Position numbers and translations under genes: made by a program
NCBI RefSeq assembly: GCF_020883495.1
Contig: NZ_CP086612.1
Span: forward strand, 1 to 64,000
Reading direction: 5' to 3'
From: Shinella zoogloeoides
GTDB lineage: Bacteria > Pseudomonadota > Alphaproteobacteria > Rhizobiales > Rhizobiaceae
DNA: 64,000 nt
Notes under the pieces: model-generated
Databases searched by the model: none
Seen by the model: only the letters and a program-made list of their open reading frames with translations
Told to the model about the DNA's origin: nothing
Shown: piece by piece, positions 56,851-64,000 of the stretch
Position numbering within the stretch: the stretch's first letter is position 1
Layout of the letters: the number at the start of each line of letters is the position of its first letter

Positions 56851-57681
56851 TTATGCCGCCACCATCATTGGTGTCAGCGCGTTGAAGTAGGCCTGATCCG
56901 GCGTCCGCCGGTCAAGGGATGAATGTGGGCGTCTGGCGTTGTAGAAGTTCAGATATCGGCCGATGCCAGCGCGTGCCTCGGACACAGTCTTGTAGGCATG
57001 GAGGTAGACTTCCTCGTATTTGATCGAACGCCAGAGCCGCTCGACGAAGACATTGTCTCGCCACGCACCCTTGCCATCCATCGAGATGGCGATCTGTGAC
57101 CTCTTCAGCACGGCGGTGAAGTCGATGGAGGTGAACTGCGATCCCTGGTCGGTATTGAAGATTTCCGGCCTGCCATGACGGGCAAGTGCCTCCTCCACCG
57201 CCTCGATGCAGAAGGCTGCTTCCATCGTGATCGACAACCGCCATGACAAGACCTTCCGGCTGAACCAGTCCACGACGGCGCACAGATAGACAAATCCCCG
57301 CGCCATGGGGATGTAGGTCAGGTCCATTGCCCAGACCTGATTGGGCCGGGTGACTGCCAGCTTTCGTAGGAGGTAGGGATAAATTTTGTGCCCTGGCGCT
57401 GGTTTCGAGGTGTTCGGGCGGCGGTAGATCGCCTCGATGCCCATCTTCTTCATCAGCGTGGCGACGTGTCGCCGCCCGGTCTCCAGACCTTCTCCTCTCA
57501 AGAGCCCTTGCAACATCCGACTTCCGGCAAAGGGGTAGTCGAGATGCAATTCGTCAATCCGGCGCATAAGGGCCAGATCGCCGTCAGACACCGGACGAGG
57601 CAGATAGTAGACGCTGCCACGGCTGAAGCCGAGAAGCTTCGCCTGGCGCACGACGGATAGCTTGTGCTCGCGGTCGATCAT
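56851..57681 (-). CDS. IS3-family OrfB transposase
   Basis: A 276-residue DDE integrase-type protein: WAMDLTYIPMARGFVYLCAV (first Asp), IFNTDQGSQFTSIDFT (second Asp), SMDGKGAWRDNVFVERLW with the Glu, and FYNARRPHSSLDRRTPDQAY. It starts at an ATG overlapping the orfA stop (ATGA); fusion by -1 frameshifting is usual in this family and may occur here. Confidence 0.95.
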   Translation of the reverse strand: MIDREHKLSVVRQAKLLGFSRGSVYYLPRPVSDGDLALMRRIDELHLDYPFAGSRMLQGLLRGEGLETGRRHVATLMKKMGIEAIYRRPNTSKPAPGHKIYPYLLRKLAVTRPNQVWAMDLTYIPMARGFVYLCAVVDWFSRKVLSWRLSITMEAAFCIEAVEEALARHGRPEIFNTDQGSQFTSIDFTAVLKRSQIAISMDGKGAWRDNVFVERLWRSIKYEEVYLHAYKTVSEARAGIGRYLNFYNARRPHSSLDRRTPDQAYFNALTPMMVAA

Positions 57682-57989
57682 TTCTTTCCGCCCAGCAATC
57701 CCGCCTTGCCGAGCGCACCGGATAAAAAATCGTTCTCCAGTGTCAGTTCGCCGATTTTCGCGTGCAGCGTTTTGACATCGATGGTCGGACCCGACGGCTC
57801 CGCTTTCGTTTCATCGCCGAACACACCTGTCGCCCCCTCAAGGAGCTGGTCTTTCCATTGCTTGATCTGGTTGGCGTGCACATCGAACTGCTGGGACAAC
57901 TCCACCAGCGTCTGCTCACCTCGGATGGCGGCAAGTGCCACCTTCGCCTTGAAAGCCGGGCTATGGTTCCGGCGCGGTCGTCTCGTCAT
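57678..57989 (-). CDS. IS3-family OrfA (HTH protein)
   Basis: A 103-residue DNA-binding protein: RRNHSPAFKAKVALAAIRGE, HTH (LVELSQQFDVHANQIKQWK), and a C-terminal leucine-zipper-like helix (LHAKIGELTLENDFLSGAL). ATG 57989 fits better than the upstream codon at 58010. Confidence 0.93.
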   Translation of the reverse strand: MTRRPRRNHSPAFKAKVALAAIRGEQTLVELSQQFDVHANQIKQWKDQLLEGATGVFGDETKAEPSGPTIDVKTLHAKIGELTLENDFLSGALGKAGLLGGKK

Positions 57990-58131
57990 GGTCTCTCCTG
58001 TTCCCGGCATCTAAGCCGAAGTCAGGCAGAAACTCCACTTATCCCCGCTGTGCAGATTTCCCGAGCCAGCTCTCTTGGCGGCGCGCGTCGGCACCGCTTG
58101 CGATGCCGATAAGTCTCTCATCGCCCCTGCC

Positions 58132-59436
58132 TCACCAGCCGGCGAACCGTTCGAGAACCGTGTCGGGGACGGTGTGGACGTCGGAGAGGGCCTGATCCAG
58201 TTTTTGCAGGGCCTCGTGGATGTCGGCTTGCGTCGTGGTCAGGGGCGGGGTGAATTCCAGCACGTTGCCGTTCATGCCCACATAGTAGAGCACGAGGCCG
58301 AGTTCGTAGGCGCGGTAGATGAGTTTTGCCGTTTCGGATCGGGCCGGCGTGCGGTCCTGCCGGTCGTGCACGAGTTCCACGCCACAGGCAAGGCCGCGGC
58401 CGCGGATGTCGCCGATGAGCGGGTGGCGTCCGGCAAGGTCTGCGAGGCCCGCGCGCAGCAGCCTGCCCTTGTGTTCGGCGGCGGCGGCAAGGTTTTCCGT
58501 CTCGATGGTGTCGAGCACGGTAAGGCCGGCGGCGGCGCAGATCGGGTTGCCGTGCAGGGTCTGCATGGCGAAGCTTGCGGCGCAGTCGAGGATTTCGGCC
58601 GGGGCGATGACGGCCGAGAGCGGCAGGCCGCCGCCGAGGCCCTTGCCGAGCACGAGAATGTCGGGGACGAAGGCCTCATGCTCGAAACAGTGCAGGCGGC
58701 CGCTGCGGGCAAGGCCCACCTTCACTTCGTCGCAGACGACGAGGATATCGTGCGCGCGGCAGAGGGCGGCGAATTTTTTCAGGAAACCGTCCGGCGGCAC
58801 GATCAGCCCGCCGTCCGACTGGATCGGCTCGATGAAGGCTGCCGCGATCGAGCCTGCCGGAACGGCGGCGAGGCGTTCCTCGAGAAGCGCAAGGACGGCA
58901 TCGCCCGTCGGATCGTCGCGGTAGGGCCGGTAGGGATCGGGATAGGGCAGCAGGATCAGGCCGTCCGCCTTGGCCGCGCCCGCCTGCACGCTATGGCCGG
59001 AAAAGGCCATCGAGCCGACGGTGCAGCCGTGATAGGCGCCGGCAAAGGCGATGACGCCCGTGCGGCCGGTCGCTTTCGTTACGGCGCGATAGGCGGCCTC
59101 GTTGGCGTCCGAGCCGGAATGGCCGAACCAGACCTTGTGCGTGCCCTTGCCGGGAAAGCCGGCCAGCAGTCTTTCGGCCAGCGCCACGGCCGGGGCATTG
59201 GAGGCAGAGAGGATGCTGGCGCCGGCCGGATTGGCGGCGGCGGCGGAAACGGCCGCGACGATGGCCGGATGGCCGTAGCCGAGGCTCGCCGCGCCCCAGG
59301 CGCCGGAAAGGTCGATAAGCTCGCGCCCGCCTTCCTCGGTCAGGCGCGCGCCCTTGCCGCCCGTGACCGCGAGCGGGAAGAAGCGCAGCTTCTGCAGGTC
59401 GCCGATGGCGGCGCGGTCGCGGTCGTAGAGTGTCAT
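58132..59436 (-). CDS. Class III aminotransferase (PLP)
   Basis: A 434-residue omega-type aminotransferase: SGAWGAASLGYGHPAIVAAV, GSDANEAAYRAVTKATGRTG, DEVKVGLARSGRLHCFEHE (D236) and the PLP lysine in LVLGKGLGGGLPLSAVIAP (K265). It removes the amino group from a diamine or omega-amino acid. ATG 59436 overlaps the N-formylglutamate amidohydrolase-type stop (ATGA). Last gene of the leftward operon; the amino donor is not known. Confidence 0.9.
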   Translation of the reverse strand: MTLYDRDRAAIGDLQKLRFFPLAVTGGKGARLTEEGGRELIDLSGAWGAASLGYGHPAIVAAVSAAAANPAGASILSASNAPAVALAERLLAGFPGKGTHKVWFGHSGSDANEAAYRAVTKATGRTGVIAFAGAYHGCTVGSMAFSGHSVQAGAAKADGLILLPYPDPYRPYRDDPTGDAVLALLEERLAAVPAGSIAAAFIEPIQSDGGLIVPPDGFLKKFAALCRAHDILVVCDEVKVGLARSGRLHCFEHEAFVPDILVLGKGLGGGLPLSAVIAPAEILDCAASFAMQTLHGNPICAAAGLTVLDTIETENLAAAAEHKGRLLRAGLADLAGRHPLIGDIRGRGLACGVELVHDRQDRTPARSETAKLIYRAYELGLVLYYVGMNGNVLEFTPPLTTTQADIHEALQKLDQALSDVHTVPDTVLERFAGW

Positions 59437-60254
59437 CCGGCGTCTTCCTTCAGGGCGTCTTGCAGGCAGCGGGTGAGGCGCTCGCCCCATTCGTGAACGC
59501 CGGCGAGCGTGTCGACAAGGTCGTGGCGCACCTCGATGAGCGCGCCCGGCAGGCCGCGGGCGTCCGCGTGGACGGGCACGGTATAGTCCTCGTCGGGATG
59601 AATGTTGTAGGGCTCGTTGTCGCCGATGGTGAGGGCGGCGTCGGCCTGAAGGCCGCGGATCAGCGCCCGGCCGAAATCCGTCGCCTTGCCGTAGAGGATG
59701 CCGGCATGCCACGGCCGCTGCCGGCCGAAATAGACCGGCGTGAAGGAGTGGACGCCGACGACGACCGGACGCCTGCCCTGCGCCTGCAGAAGGTCGAGGC
59801 GGTGGGCGACGGCCTCGGCGAAGGGGGTGAACAGCGTGTCGATGCGCTGCTGCCGCTCGGCGTCCGTCAGGTCGCGGTTGCCGGGGATTTCCGTCGTCTC
59901 GCTCACTTCGGGGATTGCCGAGGGCACGCCGAGCGGGCGGTTGCAGTCGATGACGAGGCGGGAATAGCCGGTCATGAACAGCGGCGCGTCGAGCGCGCGG
60001 CTGAGATGCTGGGAGAGCGCGTTGACGCCGATATCCCAGGCGATATGCCGGCGGCGCTCGGCCTCGGGCAGGCCGAGATCGCCGAGCGCGCGCGGAATGC
60101 GGTTGGAGGCGTGCTCGCACAGCAGGAGATAGGGCGAGGCCCCGTCCGGGTTGATCACGGCATAGGGCGGCGGCTCGTCGATGGCGAGCAGCGGCTCGGC
60201 GGGATCGTGCCGAAGGCGGTTCTCAGGCCGGGCAATGACCTTGGTCGACGTCAT
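59433..60254 (-). CDS. N-formylglutamate amidohydrolase-like protein
   Basis: A 273-residue protein of the N-formylglutamate amidohydrolase (HutG-type) family: YLLLCEHASNRIPRALGDLG with the metal-binding Glu-His, HIAWDIGVNALSQHL, YSRLVIDCNRPLG and VVGVHSFTPVYFGRQRPWHA. The family splits N-formyl or N-acyl amino acids. The start at ATG 60254 is supported by the usual beginning and by 14 bp to the upstream gene; a much longer open frame on the strand is a shadow. Confidence 0.88.
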   Translation of the reverse strand: MTSTKVIARPENRLRHDPAEPLLAIDEPPPYAVINPDGASPYLLLCEHASNRIPRALGDLGLPEAERRRHIAWDIGVNALSQHLSRALDAPLFMTGYSRLVIDCNRPLGVPSAIPEVSETTEIPGNRDLTDAERQQRIDTLFTPFAEAVAHRLDLLQAQGRRPVVVGVHSFTPVYFGRQRPWHAGILYGKATDFGRALIRGLQADAALTIGDNEPYNIHPDEDYTVPVHADARGLPGALIEVRHDLVDTLAGVHEWGERLTRCLQDALKEDAG

Positions 60255-60268
60255 GATCTGTCCATCGC

Positions 60269-61615
60269 TCAGTAGACGGCCGCGTAGCGCGCGCAAAGAT
60301 CTTCGGGCGAAAGCCCCTCGACGATCTCGATCTCCTTGCGCTTCATGGCGAAGTAGCAGTCGAGGAAGTCCTTGGGGAACCAGCCCGTCACCACCTTGTC
60401 GGCGGCGAGCGTGTCGAGCGCTTCGCCAAGGCTCGACGGCAGGCGGCGGATGCCGAGCCTCGCCTGTTCCTCGGCCGAGAATTCCGACGGGTCGGAATTG
60501 ATCAGCGGCGGCTGCTCCAGTCCCTGCCGGATGCCTTCGAGGCCGGCGCGCAGCATGACGGCGAGCGACAGGTGCGGGGAGGCGCAGGCGTCGGCGGCGC
60601 GGTACTCCATGTTGAACTGCCTGGCCGGGTTGCTGCCGGGCAGGTCCAGCGTCGGGCAGATGCGCAGCGTCGCCTCGCGGTTCTTCTCGCCAAGGCAGGT
60701 ATAGGCCGCGCTCCAGTGATGCGGCACGAGGCGCATGTAGGAGAGCACCGAGGGCGCCGTGAAGGCGACGAGCGCCGGCAGATGGCGGATGACGCCGGCC
60801 GCGAAGGAGCCGGCGACCTTCGAAAGGCGGCCGGGGCGCGCGGCGTCGAAGGTCACGGGGTTGCCGTCGAGGTCGGTGAAGCTGACATGCAGGTGGACGC
60901 CGTTGCCGACGCCGTTCGGGTCGGTCTTCGGCGCGAAGCTGGCGTGCCAGCCGAAGAGGGCGGCGACCTCCCGCGTGACGGCGCGGATGGTCGCGCCCCG
61001 GTCGGCGGCGACGAGCGCCGGGGCCGGGCGGCAGGTGACCTCGAACTGGTCCTTGCCATATTCCGGCAGGAACATTTCCGGCTCCGCGCCGGCCTCTCGG
61101 AGCGCGGTCATCAGCAGCGAGCCGAAGGGTTCGGCGCGGCGCTGGGCGCGAAGGCCGAAGGAGGGGGCGGCGGGCCAGTCGGCGCCGATGACCTGGAATT
61201 CCTGCTCGACGGCGCTGATGACCCTGAGGCCGGCCTCCTTCTCGAAATCGGCGATCGTCCGCTTCAGGAAGCCGCGCACGCAGCACTCCCACGGCTCGCC
61301 CGTCAGATCGGTGATGTCGGCATGGTAGAAGTGCAGCGGCGTTTCGTCGGGCAGGCAGGTGACGCGCGCCTTGCTGGCGGGGTCCGCCATCAGGCGCAGG
61401 TCCCCGGCCGAGCCCCACGGGTTGGGATCGGCGATGATGTCGAAGGGCGTCAGCGCCAGGTTCGCCGGAACCCAGCCGACGCCCTTGCGCAGATAATCCT
61501 CGATCTCGGAGGCGGCGAAGCTGCGCCCGCGCGTGATGCCGGCAATGTCGGTGGTGACGAAGGTCGCCAGTTCCGTGAGGCCGGAGAGCGCCTTGCCGTT
61601 GCTGCTGTCGTTCAT
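60269..61615 (-). CDS. Glutamine synthetase-like ligase (gamma-glutamyl type)
   Basis: A 448-residue glutamine synthetase-fold protein: TDIAGITRGRSFAASEIEDY, VISAVEQEFQVIG, NGVGNGVHLHVSF (His-loop metal site) and NPARQFNMEYRAADACASPH (Arg site). It is shorter and divergent from GlnA and resembles the PuuA-type enzymes that attach glutamate to amines. In this operon it may make a gamma-glutamyl adduct before the aminotransferase step. Confidence 0.9.
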   Translation of the reverse strand: MNDSSNGKALSGLTELATFVTTDIAGITRGRSFAASEIEDYLRKGVGWVPANLALTPFDIIADPNPWGSAGDLRLMADPASKARVTCLPDETPLHFYHADITDLTGEPWECCVRGFLKRTIADFEKEAGLRVISAVEQEFQVIGADWPAAPSFGLRAQRRAEPFGSLLMTALREAGAEPEMFLPEYGKDQFEVTCRPAPALVAADRGATIRAVTREVAALFGWHASFAPKTDPNGVGNGVHLHVSFTDLDGNPVTFDAARPGRLSKVAGSFAAGVIRHLPALVAFTAPSVLSYMRLVPHHWSAAYTCLGEKNREATLRICPTLDLPGSNPARQFNMEYRAADACASPHLSLAVMLRAGLEGIRQGLEQPPLINSDPSEFSAEEQARLGIRRLPSSLGEALDTLAADKVVTGWFPKDFLDCYFAMKRKEIEIVEGLSPEDLCARYAAVY

Positions 61616-61640
61616 GCTGTTCCCCTTTATTGCGAAGCGG

Positions 61641-62303
61641 TCAGGCCCGGCCGAGGCCTTCGAGGCGGCGGACGACGGTATCGGTGTCGGTGGTCCAGCA
61701 GTAGCCGGAATAGGCGCGCAGCGCCGCCGTGTGGCGCTCGGGGCTGTAGGTGGCGCAGGCGTCGTCCACCACGGTCACCAGATAGCCGCGGTCGGCGGCG
61801 TCGCGCACGGCCATGTCGACGCACTGGTCGGTGATGACGCCGGCGATGATCAGGTAGCGCGTGTTGAGGTTGCGCAGCACATAGTCGATATTGGTCGAGT
61901 TGAAGACGCCGGAGGAGGTCTTCGGCAGCACGATCTCGTTGTCGACGGGCGCGAGCGCCGGGATGACCTGCCCCTCGGGCGAACCCTTCGGCACATGCAT
62001 GTCGGAAAGCTTGTGGTCGAGCGAGCGGTCGCGGCCGTCCAGCGTCAGGCTCTCGATGATGGTGTGCAGCACGTTGCAGCCCGCCTTGCGACCGGCTTCG
62101 AGAATGCGCACCTGGTTCGGGATCACCGTTTCGCGCAGGCGGCGGTGGTAGTAGCTGTCGGCGTCCTGCGGATGGGTCGGGTCGAGGTTCGGCTCGCACC
62201 AGATGCGCTGCATGTCGACATAGAGCAGGGCCGTCATGCCCGGTTCGTAGGCGCTGTCGCGCCGCAGCAGGTCCTTGCCGTGTTGCACTTCAATCGCGGT
62301 CAT
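61641..62303 (-). CDS. Isochorismatase-like cysteine hydrolase
   Basis: A 220-residue cysteine hydrolase with the catalytic triad visible: TALLYVDMQRIW (D30), EIVLPKTSSGVF (K128) and GVITDQCVDMAV (C161). This group includes N-carbamoyl amino acid and amide hydrolases. It lies 25 bp before the ligase gene in the same operon; its amide or carbamoyl substrate is unknown. Confidence 0.9.
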   Translation of the reverse strand: MTAIEVQHGKDLLRRDSAYEPGMTALLYVDMQRIWCEPNLDPTHPQDADSYYHRRLRETVIPNQVRILEAGRKAGCNVLHTIIESLTLDGRDRSLDHKLSDMHVPKGSPEGQVIPALAPVDNEIVLPKTSSGVFNSTNIDYVLRNLNTRYLIIAGVITDQCVDMAVRDAADRGYLVTVVDDACATYSPERHTAALRAYSGYCWTTDTDTVVRRLEGLGRA

Positions 62304-62327
62304 GTCTGTCCTCCGGTTCGTAATCGG

Positions 62328-63209
62328 TCAGGCGCCGCCCTCGGCGGGCGTGCCATAGGCGTCCTCGGTGATGCCGTAGCTGCGGCGCAGTTCCTCCATG
62401 CGCTCGATGCGGCCGCGCGACTGGCTGGCGAGCCGCGCGGTGAGGCCGGCGATCAGCGCTTCTGTCTGCGCGATGGCGGGCACCATCGTGTCATAGGGCG
62501 AAACGGTGTCGACCGGGGCCATCAGCGTGACGGCGGCGAATTCGGCGATGGGCGAAACCCAGCGGTCGGTGAAGAGCACGATCTTCGCGCCCTGCCGGGC
62601 CGCCTGCCGGGCGAAGCGGATCGTGTCGATCTGGTAGCGGCGGTAGTCGTAGACGAAGAGCACGTCGCGCTTGCCGAGATCGACGAGCTGGTCGACCTGA
62701 TCGGCCTGCGCGCCGTTGATCCAGCGCGTCTCGGCGCGAAGCTGCTTCATGTGCGACCACAGGAGGCCGGCAAGGAAGCCGCTGAAGCGGCCGCCGAGAC
62801 AATGGACGCGCAGGCTGAGATCGGCGGCCGCGTCGATGGCGGCCTCGAAATCGCCGGGCGGCAGCATCTGCATGGAGGATTCCAGCGCATGGATGCTGGC
62901 GCGCAGGAAGTACTGGTAGAAATTCTCCTGCTCCAGCGAGGGCTTGCGCGTGTCGAGCATGGACAGGGGCGAACTCATGCGCTCCTGCACCTCGCCGAGC
63001 AGCGCGGCCTGGAATTCCGGATAGCCCTCGTAGCCGAGCTTGCTGGCGAAGCGCACGACCGTCGGGTTGCTGACGCCGGCGGCGGCGGCCAGATGCGCGA
63101 CCGTGGCGAGGCCGGCGGCCGGATAGTTCGACAGGAGCTGGCGCACGATCTTCAGCTCGGCGCGGGTGAAGGCGATCTGCCCGTCGGTCAGGCGGTCTCG
63201 TATGGCCAT
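62328..63209 (-). CDS. RpiR/MurR-family regulator
   Basis: A 293-residue regulator: N-terminal HTH (LSNYPAAGLATVAHLAAAAG, VSNPTVVRFASKLGYEGYPE) and a C-terminal SIS domain (DLSLRVHCLGGRFSGFLAGL, DVLFVYDYRRYQIDTIRFAR). SIS domains usually bind phosphosugars, but some RpiR proteins in amino-acid catabolic operons sense other ligands. First gene of the leftward operon, divergent from the LivM-type gene. Confidence 0.93.
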   Translation of the reverse strand: MAIRDRLTDGQIAFTRAELKIVRQLLSNYPAAGLATVAHLAAAAGVSNPTVVRFASKLGYEGYPEFQAALLGEVQERMSSPLSMLDTRKPSLEQENFYQYFLRASIHALESSMQMLPPGDFEAAIDAAADLSLRVHCLGGRFSGFLAGLLWSHMKQLRAETRWINGAQADQVDQLVDLGKRDVLFVYDYRRYQIDTIRFARQAARQGAKIVLFTDRWVSPIAEFAAVTLMAPVDTVSPYDTMVPAIAQTEALIAGLTARLASQSRGRIERMEELRRSYGITEDAYGTPAEGGA

Positions 63210-63254
63210 TGTCCTGCCTCCCCTCGTGATCGGCGTCGCGGCTCGATTTTAATT

Positions 63255-63324
63255 TTGTTACATTCTTGCTAGCAGACAATAAAAAATGAAACAAGATTGA
63301 CATATGCGTTTTCTCGATTAACGT
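63255..63324. promoter_or_regulatory. Divergent control region with RpiR-type inverted repeat
   Basis: TTGTTACATT (63255-63264) and AATGAAACAA (63285-63294) form an inverted repeat with 9 of 10 positions matching and a 20-bp spacer. A candidate + promoter (TTGACA 63297-63302, TAACGT 63319-63324, 16-bp spacer) overlaps the right side. This suggests the RpiR protein controls the permease operon and perhaps itself. Confidence 0.55.
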
Positions 63325-63375
63325 TTGTTGCGGGAACAGGTCCGGCAAACGGGCCGATAAATCGGGAGAATGCTG

Positions 63376-64000
63376 ATGGGGCGCATAAGGCGCGGAACCG
63401 TCGTCGGTATCGTTGCGACGGCGCTTCCCCTGGTAGCGATCGCCGCTGTGGCGGCCGGTCTCTTTCCGGGGGCGGGGGAGCGGCTGGTGACGCTGTTCCT
63501 GATCAATGTCGTCGCCGTCATCGGCATCGGCGTGTACAGCGGCAATTCCGGCATCATCTCCTTCGGCAATGTCGGCTTCATGGCCATCGGCGCCTATGCC
63601 TCGGGTCTCCTGACCATCAATCCCATCGTGCAGAAGACGGCGCTGCCGCACCTGCCGGAATGGCTGATGGGCTGGGGCATGCCCTTCTTGCCGGCGCTCG
63701 TGGTCGCACTCGTCGTCGTCGCTCTGGTGGCGGTGGCCATCGGCATTCCGGTGGCAAGGCTCGGCGGTTCCTCTGCCTCGATCTGCACGCTCGGCTTCCT
63801 CGTCATCGTGCATGTCGTGCTGGTCGCCTCCAGCGATTTCACCCGCGGCAGCCAGACCTTCTTCGGCATTCCGCGCGCGGTGAACCTGTGGGTCGCGCTG
63901 CCCTTCGCCATCCTTGCCGTCGCCGTCGCCCGCATCTATCGCGACAGCGCGGCGGGCATGAAGCTGCGCGCCTCGCGGGAGGACGAGATCGCCTCGGCCG
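63376..64000 (+). CDS. Branched-chain amino acid-type ABC permease (LivM family), partial
   Basis: An open frame running off the window: MGRIRRGTVVGIVATALPLV, GIGVYSGNSGIISFGNVGFM (the LivM family hallmark SFGxxGFM), AIGIPVARLGGSSASICTLG, and the GMKLRASREDEIASA loop at the end that contacts the ATPase. GGGAGA (63364-63369) is 6 bp before ATG 63376; ATG 63370 is too close to it. At least six helices are present. It is probably first in a LIV-type uptake operon for the substrate processed by the divergent genes. Confidence 0.9.
   Translation, partial: MGRIRRGTVVGIVATALPLVAIAAVAAGLFPGAGERLVTLFLINVVAVIGIGVYSGNSGIISFGNVGFMAIGAYASGLLTINPIVQKTALPHLPEWLMGWGMPFLPALVVALVVVALVAVAIGIPVARLGGSSASICTLGFLVIVHVVLVASSDFTRGSQTFFGIPRAVNLWVALPFAILAVAVARIYRDSAAGMKLRASREDEIASA

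Larger units (their letters stand above)
56832..58041 (-). mobile_element. IS3-family insertion sequence
   Basis: A roughly 1.2-kb element with orfA and orfB on the minus strand and imperfect terminal inverted repeats (left TAAGTGGATTTCCGCCT at 56832, right, read inward, TAAGTGGAGTTTCTGCCT from 58041). No target duplication is convincing, so the exact ends are approximate. It lies between the iron and the nitrogen-catabolic clusters. Confidence 0.85.

Overview
The window reads as the first 64 kb of a large plasmid or secondary replicon from a high-GC alphaproteobacterium of the Rhizobiales. It opens exactly on the GTG of repA and carries a complete repABC cassette: repA, the small repD with two parS palindromes, repB, a countertranscribed RNA and repC. 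That cassette type is characteristic of Rhizobiales and some Rhodobacterales. I cannot name the species from the sequence.

Layout. 0-3.98 kb: replication and partition. 4.0-8.4 kb: accessory genes, namely a decayed serine recombinase, a HigB/HigA toxin-antitoxin pair, and a divergent tyrosine recombinase / DUF1403 / plasmid ScpB module. 8.5-15.9 kb: remains of an ABC-three-component (ABC-3C) defence-type locus. Its first gene is split by a complete IS21-family element with a 7-bp target duplication. Its middle-component gene is cut by a second IS21-family element, which abuts a fragment of a third. 15.9-30.3 kb: a stress-tolerance island with the gene set of the transmissible locus of stress tolerance (tLST/LHR). 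It is an apparent 12-gene leftward operon (MarR regulator, FtsH, ClpK/ClpG-type disaggregase, an unusual ribosome-hibernation/sigma-like fusion, HdeD, three small or unassigned proteins, rhomboid, SDH-type protease, thioredoxin 2, KefB-like antiporter) facing a rightward set (three Hsp20s, PsiE, truncated HtpX). 30.3-35.2 kb: IS remnants and a complete Tn3-family transposon.

35.4-40.9 kb: cyanophycin metabolism (cyanophycinase, cyanophycin synthetase, a second Mur-ligase-type homologue without the ATP-grasp part). 41.2-49.6 kb: a dipeptide/oligopeptide-type ABC importer followed by DUF917 and hydantoinase A-type proteins and an Lrp/AsnC regulator, probably for uptake and opening of a cyclic amide or peptide-like compound. 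50.0-56.6 kb: iron acquisition (FecI sigma, FecR, STN-containing TonB receptor, MFS transporter, siderophore-interacting reductase with a DUF2218 N-terminus). 56.8-58.0 kb: an IS3-family element. 58.1-63.2 kb: a leftward nitrogen-catabolic operon (class III aminotransferase, N-formylglutamate amidohydrolase-like, glutamine synthetase-like, cysteine hydrolase, RpiR regulator). It faces a LivM-type permease that runs off the end.

The replicon therefore combines protein-quality control, nitrogen storage and scavenging, and iron uptake. Its plasticity is recorded by three IS21-family copies (one partial), a Tn3 unit, an IS3 element and remnants of IS1182-like, IS256-like and resolvase genes. Exact family assignments come from motif reading and memory of families, not from database searches.
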